Below, piece after piece: positions 20,989 to 29,217 of a stretch of 64,000 bases of DNA; position 1 is the stretch's first letter, and every line of letters begins with the position of its first letter. The notes under the pieces were generated by a model. It was given only the letters and a program-made list of their open reading frames with translations, was not told where the DNA came from and did no database searches. This DNA comes from Microbacterium sp. (GTDB taxonomy: Bacteria > Actinomycetota > Actinomycetes > Actinomycetales > Microbacteriaceae). Made by a program: the position numbers and the translations under genes. The stretch lies in contig NZ_JAPSIY010000005.1 in assembly GCF_031178445.1 (NCBI RefSeq), forward strand, positions 186,001-250,000, given 5' to 3'.

Positions 20989-21981
20989 TCACTGCGACCG
21001 CGCCCACGCGCGCAGTCGCTCCAGGCCCCAGGTCGTGACGATCCGCTCCGCGGGGACCCCCGCGGCCTCCGCACGCTGTGCGCCGTGATCCAGCAGCGAC
21101 AGCTGGCCCGGCGCATGCGCATCCGAGTCGATCGAGAACAGGCATCCTTCCGCGAGAGCCACCGCGATCAGGTCGTCCGGCGGATCCTGCCGCTCGGGCC
21201 GTGAATTGATCTCAACCGCGACACCGTTCTCGGCGCACGCCGCGAACACCGTCCGGGCGTCGAACTCGGATCGGGGCCGCGTTCCCCGCTCGCCCTGCAC
21301 GAGACGTCCTGTGCAGTGCCCGAGCACGTTCACGTGCGGGTTCGACACCGCCGCCAGCATGCGCCGTGTCATGGGGGCGGCATCCATGCGCAGCTTGGAA
21401 TGCACGGATGCGACCACGATGTCGAGCTCGGCGAGCAGCTCCGGATCCTGATCCAGTGCGCCGTCCTCGAGGATGTCGACCTCGATCCCGGCGAGGACTG
21501 CGAGCCCCTCGCCGGATTGTGCGCGCACGAGCGGCATCTGCTCCCGCAGACGCTCCGCGGACAGTCCGCGCGCGACGCGCAGCCGCGGCGAGTGGTCGGT
21601 GATCGCGAGGTACTCGTGGCCGAGGGCGCGCGCCGCTTCGACCATGTCCCCGATGGGCGTGGTCCCGTCCGACCAGTCCGTGTGAGCGTGCAGATCGCCA
21701 CGAAGGCGGTCCCGCAGCGCCGTGCGTATCTCCGGCTCGACCTCGCCGCGCAGCTCGACCAGATAGGCGGGCACGCTCCCCTGCTGGGCCTGGCGGATCA
21801 CCTCGAACGTCGACGAGCCGATCCCCTTGACCGCGCGCAGCCGTTCGGGGTCACCCAGCACGTCGGCAGGCAGATCCGCGATCACGGATGCCGCCTGGCG
21901 GAACGCCCTCGCGCGATAGCGGGACGCCCGCTCGCGCTCAAGCAGCGAGGCGATCTCGAGCAGTGCGGCGACGGCGTCCAT
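20989..21981 (-). CDS. PHP-domain phosphoesterase with PolX-like HhH N-terminus
   Basis: A 330-residue protein. The N-terminal 100 residues hold a helix-hairpin-helix like that of family X DNA polymerases (FRQAASVIADLP, LRAVKGIGSSTFEVIRQ), but the nucleotidyl transferase domain is absent. The PHP domain follows with its metal ligands: GDLHAHTDWSDGT, ITDHSPRL, AGIEVDILEDG, VVASVHSKL, VLGHCTGR and FSIDSDAHAPGQLS. Such proteins may be phosphatases or 3' end-cleaning enzymes in DNA repair. The substrate is unknown. The start was chosen by the AGGG before ATG and the 19-base gap to the trpD stop. The open frame further upstream overlaps trpD and lacks similarity. Confidence 0.88.
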   Translation of the reverse strand: MDAVAALLEIASLLERERASRYRARAFRQAASVIADLPADVLGDPERLRAVKGIGSSTFEVIRQAQQGSVPAYLVELRGEVEPEIRTALRDRLRGDLHAHTDWSDGTTPIGDMVEAARALGHEYLAITDHSPRLRVARGLSAERLREQMPLVRAQSGEGLAVLAGIEVDILEDGALDQDPELLAELDIVVASVHSKLRMDAAPMTRRMLAAVSNPHVNVLGHCTGRLVQGERGTRPRSEFDARTVFAACAENGVAVEINSRPERQDPPDDLIAVALAEGCLFSIDSDAHAPGQLSLLDHGAQRAEAAGVPAERIVTTWGLERLRAWARSQ

Positions 21982-22000
21982 CTCGGCCCTGAGGTCGCGG

Positions 22001-23059
22001 TCAGACGGTCTCGCGGGTGGCCTGCACCCACTGATCGAGTTTGGCGGCGGCGCGACCGTCGTCGATCGCGGCCTGGGCGACACCGTAGGCCTCGCGCAGG
22101 CGGTCGACGATGGACACCTGCGTGAGCGAGGCGTCGCGCGACAACTGGAACGCGACGATCCCCGCCGCGGCGTTCAGCAGCACGATCTCACGCACAGGGC
22201 CAGCCTGCCCGTCGAGCGTGCGGCGCAGCACGTCCGCGTTGTGCTCGGGCGAGCCGCCCAGCAGGTCGGAGAGGTCAGCGAGCGGAATGCCGAGGTCGCG
22301 GGGATCGAGGTCGTGTTCGTGGATGTCGCCGCGCGCCACCTCCCAGATCCGGCTGTGTCCGGTGGTGGTCAGCTCGTCGAGCCCATCGTCGCCTCGGAAC
22401 ACGAGCGCGGTGGCGCCGCGGGTGCGGAAGACCCCGGTGATCAGCGGGACCCGATCGAGCTGAGCGACCCCGACGGCGTTCGCCTCGGCCCTCGCGGGGT
22501 TGCACAGCGGCCCGAGCATGTTAAACACCGTCGGGACGCCGAGCTCGGAGCGCACGGCGCCGGCGTGCTTGAACCCGGGATGGAATGCGGCAGCCCAGGC
22601 GAAGGTGATGCCGGTGCGGTCGAGGACGGCAGCCACCCGCGCCGGATCGAGGGAGATGTCGAGCCCGAGGGCGGTCAGCACGTCCGAGGAACCGGACGAC
22701 GAGCTCGCCGCGCGATTGCCGTGCTTGACCACAGGAATCCCGGTGGCGCCGATGATGATCGCCGCCGTCGTCGACACGTTCACCGTGCCGACGCGGTCTC
22801 CACCGGTGCCGACGATGTCGAGCACGTCCGAGGAGACGGGCAGGGGCACGGCCGCCTCGAGGATCGCGTCACGGAAGCCGACGATCTCGTCGATCGTCTC
22901 GCCCTTCGCCCGCAGAGCGACGAGGAATCCGGCCAGCTGCGCCTCGGTCACCTTCCCCTGCATGACCTGTCGCATCGCCCAGGTCGACTCCCAGACGCTG
23001 AGATCCTGGCGCTGCAGCAGCGAGGAGAGCACATCGGGCCAGGTCAGGTAGTCCGCCAT
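22001..23059 (-). CDS. trpD: Anthranilate phosphoribosyltransferase
   Basis: Second step of tryptophan synthesis: transfers phosphoribose from PRPP to anthranilate. It has 352 residues. Seen: the PRPP/Mg loop VGTGGDRVGTVNVSTTAA, the HGNRAASSSSGSSDVLTALG segment, the anthranilate-site HPGFKHAGAVRSELGVPTVFNMLGPL and GDDGLDELTTTG, which are the family signature regions. There are no other trp genes beside it. Actinobacteria often keep trpD apart, commonly upstream of ctaE as here. The ATG is divergent from ctaE across 201 bases. I saw no attenuator-like leader peptide upstream. Confidence 0.97.
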   Translation of the reverse strand: MADYLTWPDVLSSLLQRQDLSVWESTWAMRQVMQGKVTEAQLAGFLVALRAKGETIDEIVGFRDAILEAAVPLPVSSDVLDIVGTGGDRVGTVNVSTTAAIIIGATGIPVVKHGNRAASSSSGSSDVLTALGLDISLDPARVAAVLDRTGITFAWAAAFHPGFKHAGAVRSELGVPTVFNMLGPLCNPARAEANAVGVAQLDRVPLITGVFRTRGATALVFRGDDGLDELTTTGHSRIWEVARGDIHEHDLDPRDLGIPLADLSDLLGGSPEHNADVLRRTLDGQAGPVREIVLLNAAAGIVAFQLSRDASLTQVSIVDRLREAYGVAQAAIDDGRAAAKLDQWVQATRETV

Positions 23060-23178
23060 GGGGCGATCCTACCGGCGCGGAAATCGATGCCGAGACGAGA
23101 TGACGCCCGCCGCTCGCAGTCGATTCGCCGTCGCGGCCTCTGATTCTCAGCGGATACCGGCGGATTCGCAGGAATCTC

Positions 23179-23192
23179 TTAGGCAAACCTAA
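23179..23192. promoter_or_regulatory. Iron-box-like palindrome upstream of ctaE-qcrCAB
   Basis: TTAGG, four bases, CCTAA: a perfect 5-bp inverted repeat 69 bases before the ctaE start and 120 bases before trpD. It matches 12 of 14 positions of the right part of the DtxR/IdeR consensus (TTAGGTTAGCCTAACCTAA), but the left arm of the 19-bp site is poor. Candidate iron-dependent operator or activator site for the respiratory operon. Confidence 0.45.
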
Positions 23193-23260
23193 GTCGCGAG
23201 ACAGTCTGGCACGCCATGCCGGTGCAAGAATCGCGGCCGCGAATCGGCCATAATGGAACC

Positions 23261-23914
23261 GTGACCACTTCAGCGACGTATGCCCCGGCTGCGAGAACGA
23301 TCAAGCGGCCCAACCCGGTAGCTGTCGGCACCATCGTGTGGCTCGGCAGCGAGGTGATGTTCTTCGCGGGACTGTTCGCGATCTACTTCACCCTCCGCAG
23401 CACCTCCCCGGAGCTGTGGGGCGACCGTACGGATCTGCTGAACGTGACCTTCGCGGCGGTGAACACCGCGATTCTCGTCGCGTCGTCGTTCACCTGCCAG
23501 ATGGGCGTGTTCGCGGCCGAGGACCTCCAGCCGTACCGCATCGCACGCGGACAGCTCAACGCCATGGGGCGTCGCCGCCTGTTCGGCTGGGGCATGGTCG
23601 AGTGGTTCTGGCTCACGTTCGTCCTGGGTGCGATCTTCGTGTGCGGCCAGGTGTGGGAGTACGCGCAGCTGGTCATGGAGGGGATGCCGATTCAGGCGGA
23701 CTCCTACGCATCGGCGTTCTACATCACCACCGGCTTCCACGCTCTGCACGTGACGGGCGGCCTCATCGCCTTCCTGCTGGTCATCGGCCGGGCGTACGCC
23801 GTCAAGAACTTCGGCCACAAAGAGGCCACGACCTCGATCGTCGTGTCCTACTACTGGCACTTCGTCGATGTCGTCTGGCTCGTCCTGTTCGGCGTCATCT
23901 ACTTCCTGAAATAA
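23261..23914 (+). CDS. ctaE: Cytochrome c oxidase subunit III
   Basis: Membrane subunit of the aa3 oxidase, 217 residues with five predicted membrane helices, as usual in actinobacteria. Seen: the N-terminal [26 protein letters not shown], the central [20 protein letters not shown], and the C-terminal [19 protein letters not shown] and [19 protein letters not shown], which are the conserved subunit III helices. The GTG start gives [18 protein letters not shown]. An in-frame ATG at 23216 has no similarity upstream and overlaps the promoter region. Only GGAA precedes the GTG. It heads the ctaE-qcrC-qcrA-qcrB operon, which pairs the oxidase with the bc1 complex. Confidence 0.97.
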   Translation: MTTSATYAPAARTIKRPNPVAVGTIVWLGSEVMFFAGLFAIYFTLRSTSPELWGDRTDLLNVTFAAVNTAILVASSFTCQMGVFAAEDLQPYRIARGQLNAMGRRRLFGWGMVEWFWLTFVLGAIFVCGQVWEYAQLVMEGMPIQADSYASAFYITTGFHALHVTGGLIAFLLVIGRAYAVKNFGHKEATTSIVVSYYWHFVDVVWLVLFGVIYFLK

Positions 23915-23934
23915 GAGCGGAGCGATTTCCCGAA

Positions 23935-24765
23935 ATGGCACGAGAGAAGAAGCGCCGCGCTCGCGGTCGTCGCAGTCCGTTCGCCGCAGCCGCACTGATC
24001 GGTGCGGGCCTGCTGCTCACCGGCGGTGTCTACGCCGGTGCATCCGCAGCCATGGCCTCGACCGACACGCAGACTGCTGCGAAGGCCGAGCTCACGGTCG
24101 AAGACGGCGAGAAGCTGTTCACCGCGAACTGCGCGACCTGCCACGGCGTGGACCTGCAGGGAACCTCCGAGGGCCCGAGCCTCGTCGGCGTCGGCGAGCT
24201 CGCGGTCGAGTTCCAGGTCGCGACCGGTCGCATGCCGCTGCAGATGCAGGGTCCGCAGGCACCGCAGAAGGCGCCGCAGTTCACGCAGGATCAGATCGAG
24301 GCGATGGCGGCGTATGTGCAGTCCGTCGCACCGGGTCCGACCTACCCCGAGGACTGGGTGCTCACCGGTGAGGCGAACCCCGAGAACAGTGCCGACGAGG
24401 CCGACATCTCGCACGGTGCCGAACTCTTCCGCATCAACTGCGCCATGTGCCACAACGTCGCAGCGGCTGGTGGAGCACTCACCGAGGGCAAGTACGCCCC
24501 CGCTCTGACGTCCACCAGCGCCCTGCACATCTACGCGGCCATGGTCACCGGCCCGCAGAACATGCCCGTGTTCGGAGACATGAACCTGAGCACCGAGGAC
24601 AAGCGCGACATCATCGCCGCCCTGGTCTATCAGCAGGACGCCGTTCAGGTCGGCGGCTTCACGCTCGGATCGCTCGGCCCCGTCTCCGAGGGCCTGTTCG
24701 TCTGGATCTTCGGAATCGGCGCACTCGTCGCTCTCACCGTGTGGATCACGGCGAAGTCCAACTGA
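23935..24765 (+). CDS. qcrC: Cytochrome bc1 complex dihaem cytochrome c subunit
   Basis: Membrane-anchored cytochrome c1 of actinobacteria with two haem domains, 276 residues. It replaces both cytochrome c1 and a mobile cytochrome c, passing electrons directly to the aa3 oxidase. Seen: a basic N-terminus and signal/anchor helix (AAALIGAGLLLTGGVYAGASA), the first haem motif CATCHG near residue 65, the second CAMCHN near 167, axial Met candidates in GRMPLQMQGPQ and GPQNMPVFGDMN, and a C-terminal anchor LFVWIFGIGALVALTVWI. The ATG is 20 bases after the ctaE stop. Haem must be attached by the Ccs system encoded elsewhere. Confidence 0.96.
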   Translation: MAREKKRRARGRRSPFAAAALIGAGLLLTGGVYAGASAAMASTDTQTAAKAELTVEDGEKLFTANCATCHGVDLQGTSEGPSLVGVGELAVEFQVATGRMPLQMQGPQAPQKAPQFTQDQIEAMAAYVQSVAPGPTYPEDWVLTGEANPENSADEADISHGAELFRINCAMCHNVAAAGGALTEGKYAPALTSTSALHIYAAMVTGPQNMPVFGDMNLSTEDKRDIIAALVYQQDAVQVGGFTLGSLGPVSEGLFVWIFGIGALVALTVWITAKSN

Positions 24766-24801
24766 CGCACTTTCATCGACGAGTTACGTACGAGGAGAAC
24801 C

Positions 24802-25878
24802 ATGGCACACGACGACGACACGCAGGCTCTGGACAGGGCCTACCAGCCCTCACCGGGGCTGGGCGTCGCAGTCAGCGATCCCGCGCAGAACCCGGGACTG
24901 CCCCCTCACCGCGAGCGGATGACCGACAAGGACCCGAAGGCCGAGAAGGCAGCGGTCCGCTCGGTCTACACCCTCTTCTACCTGTCGCTCGCAGGAAGCA
25001 TCTGGGCGGTCGCCGCCTACATGCTGTTCCCGATCGAGTCGGGTGCGCTCATCGACGTCCGGAACAACAACCTGTTCATCGGACTCGGCATCGGCCTCGC
25101 ACTTCTTGCCCTCGGGCTCGGTGCGATCCACTGGTCCAAGGCGCTGATGTCGGACAAGGAGTTCGTCGAGCACCGTCACCCGACGCGCGGCCGCGACAGC
25201 GTCCGCGAGGCGTCGATCAAGGCGTTCGCCGACGCGAACGAGGAGTCCGGATTCGGCCGGCGAACCGTGATCCGCAACTCGCTGATCGCCGCCGTCGTCG
25301 CCTCGATCGTGCCCGGTGTCACGCTGTTCCGCGGTCTGGCGCCGCATGCGACGGCCGAGGAGCCGAACGCCGGCGACCCGGTGGCGCTGCTCAAGCACAC
25401 CATGTGGGACAAGGGCACGCGTCTGGTCCGCGACCCCGACGGCACTCCGATCCGTGCCGCTGACGTCACGCTCGGCTCCGCCGTGCACGTGATCCCTGAG
25501 GGGCTCAACGAGCTCGGCCACGACGGCGGACTGCTCGAGGAGAAGGCGAAGGCGATCGTCCTGCTCATGCGCCTGCGTCCCGAGCAGCTCATCGAGTCAG
25601 AGGATCGCAAGGACTGGTCGTACGACGGCATCGTCGCCTACTCCAAGGTCTGCACGCACGTCGGCTGCCCCGTCGCGCTGTACGAGCAGCAGACCCACCA
25701 CCTGCTCTGCCCCTGCCACCAGTCGCAGTTCGATGTGACCGAGCACGCCAAGGTCATCTTCGGCCCGGCCGCGCGACCGCTGCCGCAGCTACCCATCGAG
25801 GTCGACGACGAGGGCTACCTCGTCGCGCAGAGCGACTTCAAGGAACCCGTCGGCCCGAGCTTCTGGGAGCGTCATTGA
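24802..25878 (+). CDS. qcrA: Cytochrome bc1 complex Rieske iron-sulfur subunit
   Basis: Rieske protein of the menaquinol-cytochrome c reductase, 358 residues. Actinobacterial QcrA has three N-terminal membrane helices. Here they lie near residues 52-75 (LFYLSLAGSIWAVAAYMLFP), 88-110 (LFIGLGIGLALLALGLGAIHW) and 155-175 (IAAVVASIVPGVTLF). The 2Fe-2S motifs are CTHVGCP and CPCHQSQFD near residues 280-305, with both Cys and both His ligands present. A twin-arginine-like GRRTVIRNSLIAA precedes the third helix, consistent with Tat insertion of the folded domain. The ATG has AGGAG seven bases upstream. Its stop overlaps the qcrB start by 4 bases. Confidence 0.97.
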   Translation: MAHDDDTQALDRAYQPSPGLGVAVSDPAQNPGLPPHRERMTDKDPKAEKAAVRSVYTLFYLSLAGSIWAVAAYMLFPIESGALIDVRNNNLFIGLGIGLALLALGLGAIHWSKALMSDKEFVEHRHPTRGRDSVREASIKAFADANEESGFGRRTVIRNSLIAAVVASIVPGVTLFRGLAPHATAEEPNAGDPVALLKHTMWDKGTRLVRDPDGTPIRAADVTLGSAVHVIPEGLNELGHDGGLLEEKAKAIVLLMRLRPEQLIESEDRKDWSYDGIVAYSKVCTHVGCPVALYEQQTHHLLCPCHQSQFDVTEHAKVIFGPAARPLPQLPIEVDDEGYLVAQSDFKEPVGPSFWERH

Positions 25879-27701
25879 GCACCGCAACTCTTAACGAGAC
25901 AAAGCCCGCCGAGACGCGGGACAAGCCGCTCGGCGGTCGCTTCATCGGCGCGACGGCGAACTACATCGACGAGCGCACCAGCCTCTCGGGCTTCGTCAAG
26001 GAGCTGGGCCGGAAGATCTTCCCCGATCACTGGTCGTTCATGCTCGGCGAGATCGCACTGTGGAGCTTCGTCGTCGTGTTCCTCTCGGGCACGTTCCTGA
26101 CGTTCTTCTTCCAGGCCTCGATGGTGCCGACGCACTATACGGGCGCCTACGAGCCGATGCGCGGCATCGAGATGTCGGCGGCCCTCGAGTCGACCCTGCA
26201 CATCTCGTTCGACCTGCGCGGCGGACTGCTCGTGCGCCAGATCCACCACTGGGCGGCACTGGTGTTCATCGCCGGCATCGGCATCCACATGCTCCGCATC
26301 TTCTTCACCGGGGCTTTCCGCAAGCCGCGCGAGCTCAACTGGGTGATCGGCTTCGTGCTGTTCATCCTGGCTCTAGCCGAGGGCTTCACCGGCTACTCGC
26401 TTCCCGACGACCTGCTCTCGGGCAACGGCCTGCGCATCATCGACGGCATGATCAAGGGCATCCCGCTGATCGGCACCTGGACCTCGTACCTGCTCTTCGG
26501 CGGCGAGTTCCCCGGCACCGACATCGTCGGACGCCTGTACACGCTGCACATCCTGCTGCTGCCCCTGCTGGTGATCGGCCTGATCGTCGTTCACCTGATG
26601 CTGATGGTCATCAACAAGCACACGCAGTTCGCAGGCCCCGGTCGTACCAACGACAACGTCGTGGGCTACCCGATGATGCCGGTCTACATGTCGAAGATGG
26701 GCGGATTCCTCTTCATCGTGTTCGGCACGATCGTGCTCATCGCGACGTTCTTCCAGATCAACCCGGTCTGGAACTACGGACCGTACGACCCGTCTCCCGT
26801 CTCGGCGGGCACCCAGCCGGACTGGTACATCGGTTTCGCCGACGGTGCGCTGCGCCTCGCTCCGTCGAACTGGGACATCGTGTTCCTCGACCGCACCTGG
26901 TCGTTCGGCATCCTGGTCCCGGTGGCGGTGCTCGGTCTGTTCATCGTCGTCGTGGCGCTCTACCCCTTCATCGAGGCGTGGATCACCGGTGACAAGCGCG
27001 AGCACCACATAGCCGAGCGTCCGCGCAATGCCGCGACCCGCACCGCGATCGGCGCCGCCGGCGTGATCTTCTACGCGGTGCTGTGGGCCGCCGCGTCGTC
27101 CGACCTCATCGCAACGCACTTCATGCTGACGATGGAGGGTGTGATCCACACGCTCCAGGCTCTGCTGATCATCGGCCCGGTGCTCGGTTACTTCATCACG
27201 AAGCGCATCTGCCTCGCGCTGCAGAAGAAGGATCGCGAGATCGTGCTGCACGGGTACGAGTCCGGTCGCATCGTCCGCCTCCCCGGCGGCGAGTTCATCG
27301 AGGTGCACCAGCCCGTCGACGTGTACGACCGCTGGAAGCTCGTCGAGTACTCGACCTACGAGCCGCTCGTCGTCCGCCCGAACGCGAAGGGCCGCATCCC
27401 GTGGCATGAGAACCTTCGCTCGGCCATCTCCCGCTGGTTCTTCGAGGACCGTCTGCAGCCGCTGACGCAGGCTGAGATCGACGCGGCTGACGCTCACCAG
27501 CGGCACGCGCTGGCGCATGACGCGCAGATCGAGGCCGAGGAGATCGCCGGTGCCCACCACCGCGCCGGCATCGACTCCGAGGATCAGATCGCTCCGGCGG
27601 ACCCGCACGTGAGCGAGACGCCGAACACGCCGAGTTCGGTCATCGCCACGGAGCCCGCGAAGAAGCCGCGCAAGAAGAAGACCGAGGAGAACGGCGAGTA
27701 A
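25875..27701 (+). CDS. qcrB: Cytochrome bc1 complex cytochrome b subunit
   Basis: Haem b-bearing quinol-oxidising core of the bc1 complex, 608 residues. Eight or nine membrane helices are expected. Seen: helix pairs with the haem-ligand histidines (VRQIHHWAALVFIAGIGIHM and LYTLHILLLPLLVIGLIVVH), the Qo-site region GFTGYSLPDDLLSGNGLRI, and the PEWY-like motif in the form PDWYIGFADG. The start is a TTG that overlaps the qcrA TGA (TTGA), so it is probably translated by re-initiation. The last 100 or so residues are soluble and highly charged, ending in KKPRKKKTEENGE. Such a tail is common in actinobacterial QcrB and may help supercomplex contacts. Confidence 0.96.
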   Translation: MSTATLNETKPAETRDKPLGGRFIGATANYIDERTSLSGFVKELGRKIFPDHWSFMLGEIALWSFVVVFLSGTFLTFFFQASMVPTHYTGAYEPMRGIEMSAALESTLHISFDLRGGLLVRQIHHWAALVFIAGIGIHMLRIFFTGAFRKPRELNWVIGFVLFILALAEGFTGYSLPDDLLSGNGLRIIDGMIKGIPLIGTWTSYLLFGGEFPGTDIVGRLYTLHILLLPLLVIGLIVVHLMLMVINKHTQFAGPGRTNDNVVGYPMMPVYMSKMGGFLFIVFGTIVLIATFFQINPVWNYGPYDPSPVSAGTQPDWYIGFADGALRLAPSNWDIVFLDRTWSFGILVPVAVLGLFIVVVALYPFIEAWITGDKREHHIAERPRNAATRTAIGAAGVIFYAVLWAAASSDLIATHFMLTMEGVIHTLQALLIIGPVLGYFITKRICLALQKKDREIVLHGYESGRIVRLPGGEFIEVHQPVDVYDRWKLVEYSTYEPLVVRPNAKGRIPWHENLRSAISRWFFEDRLQPLTQAEIDAADAHQRHALAHDAQIEAEEIAGAHHRAGIDSEDQIAPADPHVSETPNTPSSVIATEPAKKPRKKKTEENGE

Positions 27702-27714
27702 GCCGCACTCCCCC

Positions 27715-27758
27715 GCACCGAGGGCCTCGTCCATCCTGGGCGAGGCCCTCGGTGCTTT
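27715..27758 (+). terminator. Terminator of ctaE-qcrCAB
   Basis: A perfect 15-bp inverted repeat (GCACCGAGGGCCTCG with CGAGGCCCTCGGTGC, 11-base loop) followed by TTTC, 14 bases after the qcrB stop codon. This is the strongest terminator in the window. Confidence 0.85.
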
Positions 27759-27833
27759 CGGCCCCGGTCGTCATCCCGAGGCCCGAGGCACGCGCAGCGG
27801 TGAGCGCGCTCCAGCCCATGGCAGGATGACGGG

Positions 27834-28256
27834 ATGACCTCCGTCGAACTGATCCGCGCGCCCGCCCTTTCACCGGCGCCCTACGCATACGCGGCAACCG
27901 CACCAGCCGGGTCGCGCCTGATCTTCCTCGCCTGTTCCTGTCCGCTGGCCCCGGACGGCACGACGGTCTCCCCTGGCGATCATGCGGCTCAGGCGCAGCG
28001 TTGCGTCGAGAATCTGCGCGCCGCGCTGGAGGCCACGGGTGCGACCCTCGAGGATGTGATCAGCACGCGCGTTCTGGTTGCCTCACACGCGCGGGAAGAC
28101 CTCGTCACAGCCTGGGATGTGGTGGCGACCGCATTCGGCCCGCACGACGCGCCCAGCACCCTGATGGGGGTCACCGTGCTGGGTTACCCCGATCAGCTTG
28201 TCGAGATCGAGGCGGTCGCCGCCATCGCTCACAATGCTCTGGATGCTCCCGCGTAG
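27834..28256 (+). CDS. RidA-like (YjgF/UK114) protein lacking the catalytic Arg
   Basis: A 140-residue protein of the RidA superfamily, small trimeric proteins best known for hydrolysing reactive enamines and imines. Seen: RLIFLACSCPLAPDGTTV, AAQAQRCVENLRAALEATGATLEDV and the end VEIEAVAAIAH, which carries the usual Glu. The Arg that precedes the last strand in active RidA (PAR motif) is absent: the segment reads APSTLMGVTVLGYPDQLVEIE, with no Arg at all. It is therefore probably not an imine deaminase and belongs to one of the Rid subgroups of unknown function. The ATG follows the qcrB terminator by 75 bases. The rhodanese gene follows 10 bases after its stop, likely in one transcript. Confidence 0.88.
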   Translation: MTSVELIRAPALSPAPYAYAATAPAGSRLIFLACSCPLAPDGTTVSPGDHAAQAQRCVENLRAALEATGATLEDVISTRVLVASHAREDLVTAWDVVATAFGPHDAPSTLMGVTVLGYPDQLVEIEAVAAIAHNALDAPA

Positions 28257-28266
28257 TGTGGAATCC

Positions 28267-28686
28267 ATGATCGATCGTCAGGAATATTTCGCGGCCAGGC
28301 TCGCTTACGAGACCGACGCCAGCGACCTCCACGCCGCGAGGAAGGCGGGCGCCGACATCGTCGTGATCGACGTTCGCTCCGACGAGGCCTGGGCGCAGGG
28401 TCGCATCCCCGGGGCCGTGCACATGCACTACGGCGAGATCGCGACGCGTGGTCCGCAGGAGATCCCCGCGGATGCGGACGTCGTGGTGTACTGCTGGAGT
28501 CCCGGCTGCAACGCCGGTGTCAAAGGTGCTCTCGAGTTCGCGAAGCTGGGCTATGACGTGCGGGAGCTCATCGGCGGATTCGAGTACTGGGTGCGAGAGG
28601 GCTACCCGATCGAGGACGCCGACGGCGTGCACCGTCGCCCCGTCGACCCGCTCACCGGCGTGCCTCGGGTGCGCACGCGCGTCTGA
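28267..28686 (+). CDS. Rhodanese-domain sulfurtransferase
   Basis: A single rhodanese domain of 139 residues, cytoplasmic, predicted to carry sulfur as a persulfide on an active-site Cys. Seen: GADIVVIDVRSDEAWAQGRIPGAVHM (the CH2A motif and the family DVR), the active loop VVYCWSPGCNAG with Cys in place and a second Cys five residues on, and YDVRELIGGFEYWVREGYP at the end. The acceptor is unknown. The ATG lies 10 bases after the RidA-like stop codon, so the two are probably co-expressed. The in-frame longer reading from 28198 overlaps that gene and lacks similarity. A strong hairpin follows. Confidence 0.92.
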   Translation: MIDRQEYFAARLAYETDASDLHAARKAGADIVVIDVRSDEAWAQGRIPGAVHMHYGEIATRGPQEIPADADVVVYCWSPGCNAGVKGALEFAKLGYDVRELIGGFEYWVREGYPIEDADGVHRRPVDPLTGVPRVRTRV

Positions 28687-28753
28687 GCACTCATTGCTCG
28701 AGCCACGGCCAGCGATCACCGGATCGGCCGTCGCCGCCTCCCCTACGACGCAG

Positions 28754-28782
28754 AACGCCCCCGGATGATCTCCGGGGGCGTT
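28754..28782. terminator. Two-way terminator between the rhodanese gene and ctaF
   Basis: AACGCCCCCGGA and TCCGGGGGCGTT form a perfect 12-bp stem with a 5-base loop in the 111-base gap between two convergent genes. Each end carries an A/T pair that gives a short TT after the stem on either strand. Confidence 0.75.
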
Positions 28783-28797
28783 CCTGTCCGGTCCGCG

Positions 28798-29214
28798 TCA
28801 GCGCGCGAAGTGACCGCGATAGTACTCGTACACCCATCCGACGATGGCGACGACGAAGAGCGCCAGGCCGATCGGCAGCAGGAAGTGTCCCACGGCCAGC
28901 CCGATCATGAAGACCGCCGCAGAGCCGGCGAGCACGATCGGCCACCACGACCACGGGCTGAACTCGCCCATCTCGGGGTCGCCGTCATCGATGTCACTCG
29001 TCAGCACGTCCTCGGGCAGCTCGCCGCCCTGAGCACGATAGGTCTTGTGAAGGTAGAACGCGATCATCGCTCCCATGAACGCGGTGAACAGCAGCGCCAC
29101 GGTGCCGACCCACTCGACGTGAGCGGACGCGATGAGGTTCCAGCCGACGTACACGGCCGCCACGATCAGGAAGAAGACGGTGATGAGCCACCAGAGGACG
29201 ATGTTGGAGCGCAT
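28798..29214 (-). CDS. ctaF: Cytochrome c oxidase subunit IV (actinobacterial type)
   Basis: Small membrane subunit specific to actinobacterial aa3 oxidases, 138 residues. Four membrane helices are visible: residues 6-27 (VLWWLITVFFLIVAAVYVGW), 35-56, 88-110 (WWPIVLAGSAAVFMIGLAVG) and 112-130 (LLPIGLALFVVAIVGWVYEY). The EDVLTSDIDDGDPEMGEFSPWSWWP loop is the recognisable family signature. The ATG is 3 bases after the ctaD stop, giving the tight operon ctaC-ctaD-ctaF. Subunit III is encoded separately at 23261. No oddities seen. Confidence 0.95.
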   Translation of the reverse strand: MRSNIVLWWLITVFFLIVAAVYVGWNLIASAHVEWVGTVALLFTAFMGAMIAFYLHKTYRAQGGELPEDVLTSDIDDGDPEMGEFSPWSWWPIVLAGSAAVFMIGLAVGHFLLPIGLALFVVAIVGWVYEYYRGHFAR

Positions 29215-29217
29215 GAC

